Positions 20,914 through 31,869 are shown, counted from the first letter of the stretch. The stretch is DNA of 64,000 nucleotides from Icerya purchasi (GCA_039619475.1 CM077116.1:8046501-8110500), one strand, 5' to 3'. A program made the numbers and translations. Notes: generated by a model not told the origin, from the sequence alone.

Positions 20914-23613
20914 TTATACAAGCTCAAATGGTTTCGTCCTTTTCAGTCTTCTAACCGCATCCGAGTGATCCAAGAGCTGCGCTGCTTCAGCATTAATGTG
21001 CTTACTTAATCTTTCTTCGTGTTTTTTTGCAAACTTTTTAACGACATCTTTTACTGGCTCAATATTTAAATCCCTGTGGAGGTTGTTATTCCTGATGTAC
21101 CATGGAGCATTAACAATATTTCTAAGTACTTTATTTTGGAACCGTTGTATAATCTGAATGTTGGAATTTTTGGTACACGCCCATAATTGGATTCCATAGC
21201 TCCATACAGGTTTTAGCACTTGATTATAAAGTAATAATTTATTTTGTACTGTTAATTCGGAATTCCTTCCTAATAACTAATACATGTCTTTATATCTGAT
21301 GCCCAGTTCTTCCCTCTTTTTTTTAACATGCGTTTTCCATCTTAATTTTGCATCCAATGTCATTCCTAAATACTTAGCTGAGTTGTTCAACTGCACTACC
21401 TGACCGTTTATAAATACTGGGATCGGAGTAATTTTTCTGTTTGTAAAAACAACATGAATTGACTTGCTTTCATTGAGTTTAATTTTCCATTTTTTTGTCC
21501 AGTTTTGTACTTTGTCGATGGCTACTTGTAGCTTAAATGTTGCTTCTTCATTATTATTGCCTACTGCTAGGATCGCCGTGTCATCAGCAAACGTAGCTGC
21601 GACTGCATTACTTTCAGCTATCGGTAAGTCAGAAGTGTATAGAAGGTACAGTATTGGCCCCAGTACACTTCCCTGCGGCACGCCAGCTTTTATTTCTCGT
21701 ATTTCAGTATATATGCCTTCTTGTTTGACTCGAAAGTATCTATTTGATATATATGATTCGATAATGTTAGTGAATTGGCAAGGCAGCATTGTTTTAAGCT
21801 TCCATATGAGCCCATCATGTCACACTTTATCAAACGCTTGTGCAACATCTAAAAATATTGCGGAACATATCTTCTTTTCTTCAAGCGTTTTTTCTATTAC
21901 ATCGTTTACTCTATGTAACTGGTCGATAGTAGAATGTTTTTTCCTGAAACCAAATTGATGTTGTGGTATCAAATTGTTCGCTTCTATTATTGGTTGCAGC
22001 CTTTTCAATAACAATTTTTCAAACAATTTTGACATAACGGGTAATAATGAAATTGGCCTGTAGGATGTCACTTCATATGGTGATTTCCCTGGTTTTGGTA
22101 TCATTATTACCTCAGCTACCTTCCACAGACTGGGTACATATCCTAATTTGAATGTTGCGTTGATAATATTTGTTAACTTAACTATAGCTTTCTTTGGTAG
22201 CTGCTTTAATACTTCACCCGTAATAAGGTCATATCCGGGTGCTTTTCTGGAGTTAATATTATTCTTGATTTCAAGCATTACTTCTGCTGGTGTTGTTAGT
22301 TTTATTATTTCCTCTTTATGTTTAATTTCGTTGGAAGATTGTTCACTTTCTATTTTTGGCTTTACTTCACGAAGCGTTTCATCACTTTGTTCCGTATTAA
22401 GTTGAAAAATACCTTCTAAATACCGAACAAATTGTAATGCTTTTTGCTCACTACTTCTAGCCCATTTGCCATCTATGTCCTTTATAGGTGAATTCTGTAT
22501 AATCGGTCTTTTAATCCTTTTAGTAGTTTTCCAAAGTGAGTAGTTAGTTCCACCATCATTAGTTAATCCGCGTAGATATGTTTTGATAGTCTGATTCTTA
22601 ATTACTTTGATTTCTCTTTTTAGTTGTTGACTTAATCTATTTAATTTATTTTTATCTCTTGGGTCTCTCGTCATATGCCATTTGTTTCTTTGCTTTCTTT
22701 TTTCAGCCAAAAGTTTCACTATCTCTTTTGGGTATTCATTACCGTTATTTCTTTTCTTAATCACAGGAGTACATTCCCAAGCTGCATATTGTATGTCTTT
22801 AACAAATTTTTCTAGATCAATGTCTAACTCTTCTGGGCATCGTAATGATACCCTTAAATTAATTTTTTCTTCTAATTTAATTTTGAAGCTTTCCCAGTCT
22901 GTATGTTGATTAACTAAAGCTGGGTTTTCAGGTTTGTTTATTACCTTATCGCTTATTATTAATAAAAATGGAGAATGGTCTGAACATAGATCTAATCCTT
23001 CCGTTACATGAATATAATTTGAAGTGATACTTTTGAGGATATAAAAATCAATTAAGTCTGGGATTTTACTTGGATTTGTAGGCCAATATGTGGGTTTTCC
23101 TGTTGATGCCACTTCGCAACCATATTCATTAACTGCATTCAGCAGCTCTTTACCTTTACTTGTAGTTAGACGAGAACCCCAATAAGTATTTTTAGCATTA
23201 AAGTCACCTCCAATGATAAACCTACCTCCAACTCGATTAAACAGTTCAATATATTGTTCCTTTTTAATCGTATGTTTCGGTGGACTATATATCGCTGCTA
23301 TCTTAATTTGGTATTTTATAGTTTGTATGCTAATTACTGTGCCTTGTATTTCATCTGTTTGGTATTTAATTTCTTCATAATGCTTGATCGTTTCTTTTAT
23401 AATGACTGCACTGCCACCTTTTGCTGAATTTTCAGGATGTGGAGTGTGGTACACTTTATATCCTGAAAATTTAATGTAAGATTGTTTTGTGAAGTGCGTT
23501 TCAGAGATAAGACAAATATCTATCTTTTCTTTGTGTAGCACTATTTGCAATTCATGTTGATGTTGCAATAGCCCATTAGCGTTCCACGTAAGAATTTTTA
23601 ATTCCTTGTTCAT
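20914..23613 (-). pseudogene. Jockey-like ORF2: endonuclease and reverse transcriptase with two stops
   Basis: The ATG at 23613 begins MNKELKILTWNANGLLQH, a classic EN start. EN blocks are GGDFNAKNTYWGSRL and CSDHSPFLL. RT blocks are EVIMIPKPGKSP, YRPISLLPVMSKLFEKLL, FLDVAQAFDKV (motif A), AGVPQGSVLGPILYLLYTSD (motif B) and ATFADDTAILAV (motif C). The thumb region ends with PWYIRNNNLHRDL and RRLKRTKPFELV. No RNase H follows, as expected for Jockey. One frame of 900 codons is kept throughout; it is broken only by TGA at 21822-21820 and TAG at 21279-21277, both at positions where relatives have tryptophan (AFDKVWHD, YWLLGR). Catalytic residues are intact. Confidence 0.92.
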
Positions 23614-23649
23614 GTTTTCCTTTTACTTCCGGGTGCAGCTCCCTTAACG

Positions 23650-24973
23650 CTAATTTCCATTTAATCTCTGCTCAAATGAGTTTATAAAGGCTTCTTGTTT
23701 GTTTAATTTTTCTATTATTAATTGTAAACTTTGCCCAATGTCATTCTCTTGTTGTACTACAATAGCATTACTTGTGTTTTTACTTACTACTTGAGCAAAA
23801 CTTTGCTCTTCTCTAATTTGCTGTGATAATGCAGACACGTGTTTTTTTGATAAGGTTTCTTGTTGTTTTTCAGTAATCGTCTTCGACTTTTGTTGCATTT
23901 TAGTTTTATTCATTTTGTTGTCTTTTAATTTTTGTATTTCTTTTGCTATTGTACAACCGCGATCATTTGCTGGATGATCCCCTCCACAATGCACGCATTT
24001 AGGTGTTTCACTGATTGTTTTCTTACAATCTACTGTTAAATGATGCCCAGCACACTTAACACATCTTGGGTCCCTATGGCAGTGTTTCTGAGTATGATTA
24101 AAACTTTGACACTTTTTGCATTGTGGTATTAGTTTTGAAACTATTTTCTACCCTGCATCTTAATATATATGAAATTTTAAATATTTTATCAACATTTTCT
24201 TGAGAATCAAATGCTAACATAAACATATTTAATGGCCGTTTGGTTCTCCATTTTAATTTATTTACCGCTTGGATGATTTTATATCCCTGGCTTTTTAAAT
24301 CGGCCACAATGCTTTCCCCTGTGCATGTGTAATGTAGGTTCTTAGCCATAACTCTAATTGGTCTATCCTGTTTGTTTTCATAAGAATGCCATAAGTATTC
24401 TTTTTCCTCAAGAAATTTCGTCAAACTTCTATATGCGTCACTATCTGGTGTATTTAATTTAATGCTTTCATTGCCTAATAATTTCACACTATATTGGGCA
24501 TTAGGTAGGTAATTTTTCAACAGTTTATGATATTCATCATAATCTTTGATCCCTTGAACAATAATTGGAGGAGGAACAAACACTTTTTTCCCTTTCTCTT
24601 GCTGGTTATTAGTGTTAGTACTTTGTGTCTGAAGAGGAGAAAGTGACATGTCTAACTTTCTTTTTTTTCTATTAGTTTTATTTTTAACTCTAATCCATTC
24701 GGTTTCTTTTGCCAAATCTTCTTCATCGGTATGATATGTTTGGTTCTCCTGACTAACCTGAACTGGCACAGATTTATTTTTTATATTTGAAATCTCATTT
24801 TGTAAGTTTTTAATAGCTTCTTGCAACTGACTTATTTGCATATTTAATTGTTTATTCTCATTAACAGAATTTTTCCAAGCCGTGTATAAAGTTTGTTCAT
24901 TTTGCGATCTTTTAAATTTCTCTTGGAACAGAGAATTATCATTTTTAATATTAGTTTGTTGATGCAATGCCAT
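23650..24973 (-). pseudogene. Jockey-like ORF1: nucleic-acid-binding protein with zinc knuckles (one frameshift)
   Basis: I chose the ATG at 24973 (MALHQQTNIKNDNSLFQEKF) rather than the in-frame ATG at 25066, because the upstream part looks like leader. Residues 35-75 form a probable coiled coil (NKQLNMQISQLQEAIKNLQN). A domain with PPIIVQGIKDYDEYHKLL and RPIRVMAKNLHYTC follows, then three knuckles: CKKCQSFNHTQKHC, CVKCAGHHLTVDC and CVHCGGDHPANDRGC. A frameshift near 24147 separates the domain from the knuckles. The C-terminus is Gln/Lys-rich and ends at 23650, 36 nt before ORF2. It is presumed to bind element RNA. Confidence 0.87.
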
Positions 24974-25203
24974 CTGTTTATTATCAGTAGAGCTGGTAAT
25001 AAATAAAATCGGTAATGAATAAAAGTGGTACGAATCGATTATAGATAACAATACAGCAGATAACAAAGGTAACTTGCCAAAATTGTCTGTACCTGAGATA
25101 ACAGCTGACGTTCCAAATAAACGAATTCGACAACATACGCGAACACATCGTCTAATTTAACGCTATCACTCAATTCTTATCACAACCGAATAAGTCGGCG
25201 AAC
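24974..25203 (-). promoter_or_regulatory. 5' leader and presumed promoter of the Jockey-like element
   Basis: The first 230 nt of the element, from the target-site duplication to the ORF1 ATG. An internal promoter is expected here for Jockey elements; no specific motif is claimed. Confidence 0.4.
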
Positions 25204-25640
25204 TGCGGTGGATATAAGAATAAAAATTAACAAGGAAGGAAGAAGAAACAGGTAGACGTTTGATTAAAAAGCGGTAGCCCAGATAGGACCTTCGAACGAA
25301 AAGAGGAGGGATGAATGATTCGGCATGTAAAGCGAGGATAGGAGTAGACTTCCTAGCTTGCAGACAAGGACGAAAACAAACATTCTGGACACGGTCCAGT
25401 TTGCAAAGCAAAGATCTGGAGGAATTTCCACAGATAAAACAACAATAATCAAAAATAGAACGAATAAAGAATTTCTAGAACATTAGAAGAATGCACGGAT
25501 CTCCACTCCAATTAGTATGGGAAGGAGACTTTCTCAGGTTGAGCCTTTTGAGCAAAAACAGGTAGAGATGGTTGATGCGATTATGGAACGAAAGACCAAT
25601 GCCTGAATAGCGGAAGATCACACCTAGTGGTTTATCATTA
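25204..25640 (-). pseudogene. R1-like ORF2 fragment (part 2, RT-RNase H linker)
   Basis: Minus-strand reading includes LCKLDRVQNVCFRPCLQARK and LFVRRSYLGYRFLIKRLPVS, matching LSKLDIIQNSCLRLCLGALK and LSVRRSYLGYRFLSKRLPIT of the element at 8701. Together with 20360-20738 it makes one contiguous R1-like fragment once the Jockey-like insertion is ignored. Upstream RT motifs are not recognisable to the right of about 25640. Confidence 0.75.
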
Positions 25641-25649
25641 GAAAGAAAG

Positions 25650-26560
25650 CGGTATCTGTACGATAATATTGCTTCTTTATGTACTGATCTACTAAAAGCG
25701 CAATTTCATATGTCCTAAACCCGACTAACCTAAGCTGCAAAAACAGACGAATGCAGTAATTGTAATTGTAGAGGAGTCTGCAGCAAAGTTAACATACGAA
25801 AGGGGAAGAAGGGCGCTAAAAGTGCTATCAGGAAAAAGGGAAAAACCGAAGTTTCAATTAAGAAAAAAACGAAAGTTTGGAAAAATAAAAAAGTCCAATG
25901 CTCAAAAAATACCCGAAGCAAATAACCGCTGTCAGCGGTTGGCACGTATATTTGTATTACCGCAATAGGCTTCGGTTTTACTTCAAATCTAACTAAAATT
26001 ACTCTTTCTGAAGAGTTGGTACAATTTCTTTAATTGTGACCGATAATGTTCTCTTCACCGTTACCGATACTTCATATTCATGCTTATCTTTCTCAGCATA
26101 TATAAATTTATAATCATCATTTGCTTTAATTCTTCCGCTTCCTAGTCATTCGGTTTCACTTATTCCCACCCAGGTTTAAGCGTTTAGCATTAGTGCACTT
26201 ATTTGTTACTTTACCCGCCTAGTAAAGCGTTCTCACGTTTGATGTGGTGTTTATACATTTTTCCCATTTTTTTTTATTATATCTAACCTCTCATTTTCCA
26301 CATTTGACCTGTGATTCATCATTGCGTGGCCTGTTATATATTCCCCATTACCAAGCGTGAGAAGTGGATAACTCCCAGCGTCAGCTAGAAGTTATTATTA
26401 GAAATAATGACGCTTAGTGGAATACAAAACAAGCGTCTGTAGCCATTAACATACCACATTTGTGCACAGGTTGTGTAAATATATAAGACTGCATTCGAAT
26501 TACGTTGAAGGCGTCTTTCAACCAGTCTATTATCTGGAGTCTTCGTCCCGCTACGTATAT
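25650..26560. other. Stretch without recognised features
   Basis: No domain or repeat recognised. It might hold the eroded RT of the R1-like fragment on its left, but no motif survives. The 71-codon minus frame at 25730 is Phe/Leu-rich without a known motif. Confidence 0.4.
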
Positions 26561-26570
26561 ATTAAAGTAT

Positions 26571-26794
26571 GTTATGCGCGTTAGGTCAGTACACAGCAGA
26601 GACATACGGGACTGCACTTGTAGCGCGATAAAAAGCGACTACTATCAGTTCCGAATGTAGTCTTGCGTGTGTACACCTGCGTTGCATATAATAATTGCCT
26701 GGCACACAACCTATATCGGTAGAGCTAAAAATGTACGAATAGGTTGCGCCAATGCGCTATGTAGCGTACGGCACCTTAAGAAGAAGAAGACTTG
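26571..26794 (+). mobile_element. SINE copy (5'-truncated), same family as 31.1-31.45 kb
   Basis: The string GCGCGTTAGGTCAGTACACA, a later block CAGTTCCGAATGTAGTCTTG, and ATAATTGCCTGG then CTATATCGG all recur, in the same order and with small changes, on the minus strand of 31140-31300. A short (AAG)n tail near 26779-26794 may be the 3' end. The tRNA-like head present in the other copy is missing here. Confidence 0.65.
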
Positions 26795-26799
26795 ACGGC

Positions 26800-27830
26800 A
26801 GGTATAAAATGCATCTCTCAATTTGCTCACCTGATACGGGAGATTAGGATTAGGCTAATTTATTCCACCAAGGAATGCCTACATTCAGCAGTAGATCGAC
26901 GTAGGCAAAACGTGACAGCGTGAATTTAACACAAATCTATAAATTTTCTATTTTAATCAACTTGAAATAAAGAATTTGTGTATAGGATCGAATTTTGATG
27001 ACTTACGGTAAACGCTTTGATGCGTGAAAAACATACGGTGTGCTTTCATAAGGTCCAAAAATGTGATAACGGTGGATTAGTTATTTTCGAAATCAAAGAA
27101 TATACTTAAACTAATTTTACATTATAGTATTAAATTTGGCAACGTGCAGTATGAAGGGAAGAAGGCGAGAGTTTGTATATGTGTAAAAAGGGGTGAAGTG
27201 CTGGATTCTGCATTAGTGGTGATATAGAAAAATTACACGATCAATTAAAACGGGAAGGATGGATGTATTTATTTTTAGTACATAGGCAGTATACTTGAAC
27301 TAAATTTGAATACTCATCGTTTGGAATTCAGAGACACATGGTCTGAGGGGACAAGGGAGTGCGATATTAATTTTAGTAGCCTGATAGTATACTTAGACCA
27401 ATTTTGAAAATTCGTAAGAACTGTAGATGTACGGTATGTGCTTTCATAGATGTAACAGTTTCGACGGCTTTGAGGTGAAATTGAAAAATAAAAAAAAGGC
27501 ATTAAACAAAAATATTGAAACAACAGTATATTATTGAAGATCGGAGAAAAAATTAAAAATTAATTTCATAACACAGTCTAAGAATTCGAATTGTCATGCA
27601 TGCGAATAAACGGCATACACTTTTCGTGGATTAAAACATTCAGTGTGTTGTGAAAAAAAAATATTACGTACGGCAGGGGAAAGAGCGGACGAGATGGCAT
27701 CGAGGTAGTACACTTGAATTTATTCGAAAAACGTTCAAAATTAACTTTAAGTCGATGAAATAAAACAAGAATAAATAAAATAAAAATGAAAAAAAAAACA
27801 TGAATTTGAGGGGGGAGGTACAATTATTTA
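26800..27830. other. Stretch without recognised features
   Basis: AT-rich, short frames only. Nothing recognised. Confidence 0.45.
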
Positions 27831-28030
27831 CAAATAAGTAGTTTTTATAGTTTATATTGGTAATGAAAATTATATTACCCGTAACCATTATTTTACTTTT
27901 ATCGGGAATAACCACGTCACAATTTTTTCCCGTTAACGTTTCGAATAGCAATGCTCTATTCATCATCAGAACCATAAACACAATAAAATAATTGAGGGAA
28001 ACCCAGCCTTTATATAATAAGCCAAACAAT
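27831..28030 (-). mobile_element. Penelope-like terminal repeat remnant
   Basis: The call rests on a hammerhead ribozyme motif at 27931-27972. In animal genomes such motifs with a very short stem III are a hallmark of PLE terminal repeats and their derivatives. No PLE reverse transcriptase or GIY-YIG endonuclease is visible nearby, and the limits given are approximate. Confidence 0.5.
27931..27972 (-). ncRNA. Hammerhead ribozyme motif (PLE type)
   Basis: The minus strand reads GGTT, CTGATGA, T, then GAATAG-AGCATTG-CTATTC (a perfect 6-bp stem II), then GAAACGTTAACG. CTGATGA and GAAA are the two invariant core boxes. The GTT before the first box is complementary to the AAC after the presumed cleavage site, giving a short stem I. 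Stem III would be the very short ACGT. The same architecture with a different stem II occurs at 48926-48963. Confidence 0.65.
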
Positions 28031-28968
28031 CACATCTGACCTTCTGATGTTTGTATTCTTTCAGTTGAGGGTCGTGTGAGAAAAATTAATAACTATACGG
28101 TTAGCCTCTGAGCTATGACTAGGATAAAAGTATTTCGAATATAAACCTTGTCTATGACTCATCCTATAGAAAACATAGAATAAAAAAAAAAGTCTAGGAA
28201 TTTCGAAATTTAAATAAATAGTAAAACTAAAGAAATATAAAATTTAATGGGACTTGATAGAAAGCACATTATGAGGAAAATCTTCTTGGGAGTGTATTCG
28301 GCTAAAAGATTAAAAAGTAAAATTTTGTTTGAATTTCGGCTGATATATGAAAAGAATTAAAATAATACAATGAGAAAAAATCAGTATTTTTAAATGGTAT
28401 TCATAATCCCCGTCCCACACTCACACACACAAAGGCATATATAAACTTCTTAGAACGCTTCTGAAGGTAATTTTTTATAATGTGCTGCGGTTTTGTTTTA
28501 AATCATTCTATGAATTTTCGATTAAAAGCATTACTTTTTCTTAGCGAGACAATATGCTGGTGTTATTGTCGAAAAAATAAAACCTCTGAGAAATAAATTA
28601 AAAACATTATTGAACTTACGGAACGTTGCATTTAGCAGACAGAAGTAAGCAGGAGTGCAAATAGGACGACAAATTGCAGCCGGGAATTTTGCAATTTCAA
28701 ACCAACAGCCTCGCCGGATAATAATAACTAATTGTAGTAAGCTAGTGCTTGCCTTGGTTCACGTAAAAACTTGCTTTTTAGTCTATTCATTTATATTCCT
28801 TTCTTTTTATGTGCATATATTTTTTTTGCATATATATAGATATATATATAGTATATGTGTGTGTGCGTGTGTGTGTACGTGTGTGCGTGAGTACATTACC
28901 CAACAACGATAAATTAAAAATTTGTTTCAAAAGTAAACAGTTTCTGAATTTAATATCGAATCCGAGTT
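28031..28968. other. AT-rich stretch with TA/TG microsatellite
   Basis: It includes (TA)n and (TG)n runs at about 28829-28891. The minus frame near 28920-28968 (LGFDIKFRN) may be a trace of the family E thumb region that the I-like copy to the right was inserted into; this is weak. Confidence 0.4.
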
Positions 28969-29005
28969 TTTTTTTTGTTTTTTTTTTTTCTGAAAGCAAC
29001 ATCCT

Positions 29006-29039
29006 GTACCGTGTTTAACTGCTGTGGCTATTACAGTAC
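29006..29039 (-). ncRNA. 3'-terminal RNA hairpin of I-like element (copy 2)
   Basis: The minus-strand RNA has GTACTGT pairing with ACGGTAC (7 bp including one G-U) around a 20-nt loop with GCCACAGCAG. The stem differs from the copies at 5547 and 55177 while the loop core is kept. Confidence 0.65.
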
Positions 29040-29058
29040 GAAGATGCGCAGTTTGTTT

Positions 29059-30850
29059 TTATAGATATCTGATTATTCCGCTAGTTCTGATAAACTGTGT
29101 TATAGATAAAATTCCATTGGGGGAATTCTCAAGAATGTTGGTGACTGTTTTGTTATTAATAGAAGGGGGCCGGTGGGGTGAGAGTGCTGAATAGTCGCAC
29201 AGTATGTGGGAAGTTGAGGGAGCAACACTTTGGCCACAGAAAGGACAATTCGTAGGAGAGGGGGTTCTTTGCAAAATAAAATTATGCGACATGGCCGTAT
29301 GGCCTGTGCGTAAGCGGCTAAGTGCACAGAAATCTCTGCGGGAAATGCTTTTTTCTGGCCACCATGGTTCCGTTGAGGGTTTAATTAACCTCGAGAAAGT
29401 CTGACACGAGGACCAATGGGTTTTCCATAAGGACGTGAGATTATTGAAGATTATGTTCGAGAGATAAGGTGGAGGTGGGCTGTCACTAGGCGGGGGGCAA
29501 TATATTTTTGCTCGGGCGGATGTATCGACGCGTTCATTTCCAGGAATGCCTGCATGGCTGGGCGCCCACAGAAAGGATACGGAGCACTGTCTCTTAATAA
29601 GTTCGTATAATACCTGCTGGGTTCGAATGTTACAGGATGTTTGGTGAGGGGATTAGAGATTGTCAATAAAGCCGCGGATGGATCAGATACCAGCAGGGCT
29701 TTCTGTGATGCAGGCTCTGTAGAAAGAAAATATTCCAAACAGAAAAATACTGCGTATATTTCAGCATCCAGTACCGAGCAATTGTCATTCAGTCGAATGC
29801 TTCGAATCACATCGTAGACTTTAAAGGAACAGGCGGTTGGGGATGAAGTAGCCTCTGGGGTAGCCTTGGCAGCATCCGTGTAGAAAATGAGGTAGTAGGG
29901 GTATTTTTGTATTGTTTCTGCTGTCAACTGAACGATATTCGGGTGCAGGGGTTTAATATACTTCGTCAGGGAAAAATGAACATCAATGTTTAAAGGGGCC
30001 CATGGCGGAATCAAGGTGTTAGGAACTAGGTCAGGGAATGCGATTACGCTCATATTGTGCTGCGATAGGAGAGCCAGGATTTCTGGGAGACGATCATTAG
30101 GGAACTCTGGGGTGTTGGGGAGGTCATTTGTGTGAATAGGAAAGGAACGTTTACTAAAGAAAAGAACGAGGGTCTCACGGTGGTAATAAAAGGTTCGGAG
30201 ATACTTTAGCGGGGGAGTGCCTAACAACGCACACAAACTTACAGACGGGGAAGTTCTATGTGCACCAAGACCGTGCGGAGCGCCGTATGGTGTATTGAAT
30301 CAAGGAATTTAAGTAAAGAAGGACTGGCTGGCGAATACGTCTGGGACCCGTAGTTTATTCTGGAAATGACTAAGGATTTGTATATGGAGAGGAGAGTTTT
30401 CGGAGGTACGTTATACTTTGCGTTTGATACATATTTAAGAATAGATGGGAATTTATGACATTTAACTTTAAGATTTGATATGTGAGGCCGCCAAGTTAGC
30501 TTATGATCGAACAGTAGTCCAAGGAAAGTAGCAGTAGGGTGGAAATGAAGTGAGGAATTTTCTAGATTGATGCGGATGCTGGAGGAGTTTTGAAGTCCCC
30601 TACAGAAATCAACACAGATAGACTTAGATGGAGAAAACACAAGATCGTTATTGTTACACCAGAATTGTAGTTTTGTAATGTTTTTTTGTAGGATTTTTTG
30701 ATCGTTTGCTGGAAAACTGGAAGACAGGGAAATGTTCAAGTCGTCAAAGTAGAGCCGGACGTTTACAGGCGGAGCAATACAATCATTTATATCGTTGATA
30801 TAAAAAATAAACAAGGTTGCACTAAGGGCAGATCCTTGTGGTAAGCCATT
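29059..30850 (-). pseudogene. I-like ORF2 remnant: RT palm, RNase H, C-terminal finger
   Basis: In order on the minus strand: GLPQGSALSATLFIFYIND (motif B), VRLYFDDLNISL (motif C, a YFDD variant), LGLLFDHKLTWRPHISNL and INYGSQTYSPASPSLLKFLD (thumb region). RNase H follows in a second frame (29451-30236): FYTDAAKATPEAT, VLDAEIYAVFFCLE, LLVSDPSAALLTI. The C-terminus (29059-29292) has CPFCGQSVAPSTSHILCDY, the usual CxxC...HxxxxC finger. A frame change lies at 30236-30239. EN and the RT fingers are absent through 5' truncation. Confidence 0.8.
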
Positions 30851-31139
30851 CTCGGTTTAAACGGTGCTCGATGTTGACGAACCCCAATCGTAACATGGAA
30901 CGTTCTATTTGTTAAAAAATTAATTACCTTTTGTCAGCTACATTCAATTTATTCCTCAGATAAATCAAAATAATATCTTTTTTTTTTTTGTTGAATAATC
31001 ACATGGAAAATAATTCAGCAAATGAAACACGCAGTTTCTGATTATGGATTTTAGAGATTGCGGCATACTCATAAATAAGTCCGTTGAAATATCTGTTCTT
31101 GTGCTGCCCTTGAACGTTGGCGATTATCGCTGTACAGAT

Positions 31140-31449
31140 ATAGGTATAGTATATATTAGGCAATTGTTTATATGCGATACGAATGTGTAGACGCGCAAGA
31201 CTTCATTCGGAACTGATTGTAATCGTTTGATTTATCGATATACAAATGCAGTCCTGTTTGTGTCTGCTGTGTACTAACCTAGCGCGCATATGATGTTGTA
31301 CGTGGTGGTTTGCCATTGCCTTCCGCGTGATTATTAGCGAATATTTTAATTTTTAATTCTTTGTAATAAGTTCTGTCGTCGCCCGGGATCGAACCCGTGA
31401 CCTCTGTAACGGAAGTCAAACGCTCTAGCAACTAGGCTATCGTGACGAC
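31140..31449 (-). mobile_element. tRNA-derived SINE
   Basis: The 5' head at 31449-31375 is tRNA-like; the body includes AAGGCAATGGCAAACCACC-like sequence (31297-31321) and blocks shared with the plus-strand copy at 26571-26794. A poly(A) run at 30978-30990 may be its tail, in which case the element extends to 30978. It sits in the family E RT exactly after the codons for QYA of the QYADD motif. Confidence 0.72.
31375..31449 (-). promoter_or_regulatory. tRNA-like SINE head with A and B boxes (not a functional tRNA)
   Basis: On the minus strand the 75 nt begin GTCGTCA and end CGACGAC (6 perfect acceptor pairs). TAGCCTAGTTGCTAGAGCG fits an A box, and GGGTTCGATCCC (31385-31396) is a perfect B box with a T-arm. 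The anticodon arm no longer pairs, so I call it an RNA polymerase III promoter of a SINE. Confidence 0.75.
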
Positions 31450-31770
31450 TCGCGTATTGAATATTGTTTGTTATTTGTCCATTTACTTTGATACTAGTCT
31501 ATATGTCTTGAAGAACTTCTGAGAAGCCGTTTTCCAAGTATAAGTTAGATACTATTGGGGAGGGTATACATTTTTGGCGTACCCCTTTCCTAATTTCAAA
31601 ATCATCCGTCAGTTTGTTATTTCTCAGCTTGACACATGCAGATTGGGGCCAGTATAAATTTGCTAACGATTCTTTGGTTTTTTCCCGTTGGTTGCCACAT
31701 TCTGTAGATATTTCATTAACTTTTCGTGTTTAACACTGTCAAACGCTTTCTGATATAATCATTGAAGCGC
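31450..31770 (-). pseudogene. Family E reverse transcriptase fragment
   Basis: Minus-strand reading: YQKAFDSVKHEKLMKYLQNV (motif A) near 31750-31690, EIRKGVRQKCIPSPIVSNLY (motif B) near 31600-31540, and VNGQITNNIQYA just before the SINE. The missing aspartates reappear on the far side of the SINE at 30977 as DIILIYLR. The element is RTE-like, as at 18400-19650. A short (TA)n run lies at about 31774-31786. Confidence 0.7.
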
Positions 31771-31869
31771 ATATATATATATATGTACATAACTTGTTGT
31801 GTTGACCGAAACTAAATTAGATCCTCGGGCGAAAAAACTGAATGAAGGTCAAAAGTCCGGCTACAGCGG

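Larger units (their letters stand above)
20739..25203 (-). mobile_element. Complete Jockey-like non-LTR retrotransposon (about 4.5 kb)
   Basis: The element reads leftward: a 5' leader (25203-24974), ORF1 (24973-23650), 36 nt, ORF2 (23613-20914), then a 3' UTR ending in CGTTAGGGGCTG and a short A run. It lies in an R1-like RNase H gene fragment that resumes directly on the far side, and is bounded by the 12-bp duplication TGCGGTGGATAT (20727-20738, 25204-25215). Lesions are few: one frameshift in ORF1 and two in-frame stops in ORF2. It is probably the youngest large insertion in the left half of the window. Confidence 0.92.
28969..30960 (-). mobile_element. 5'-truncated I-like retrotransposon
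   Basis: A minus-strand copy with part of RT (from about 30960), RNase H, the C-terminal finger, a 3' UTR hairpin (29006-29039) and a poly(A) tail (T run at about 28969-28990). RT begins in the segment FLTNRTFHVTIG, just upstream of motif B. The RT of family E resumes on either side (DIILIYLR near 30977), so this copy landed in an older element. Two frame changes are visible. Confidence 0.82.

Noticed and set aside
20727..25215. Site-specific insertion of the Jockey-like element into R1-like RNase H
   Set aside because: Only one such insertion is seen, and the other Jockey-like fragment (52070) has an unrelated target.
28655..29018. Frames with Cys-Val or Thr-His-Thr-Arg repeats
   Set aside because: Translations of the TG/TA microsatellite at about 28829-28891.
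31375..31449. Functional tRNA gene
   Set aside because: Acceptor and T arms pair and the A and B boxes are good, but the anticodon arm does not fold, and the adjoining body sequence is shared with another SINE copy.
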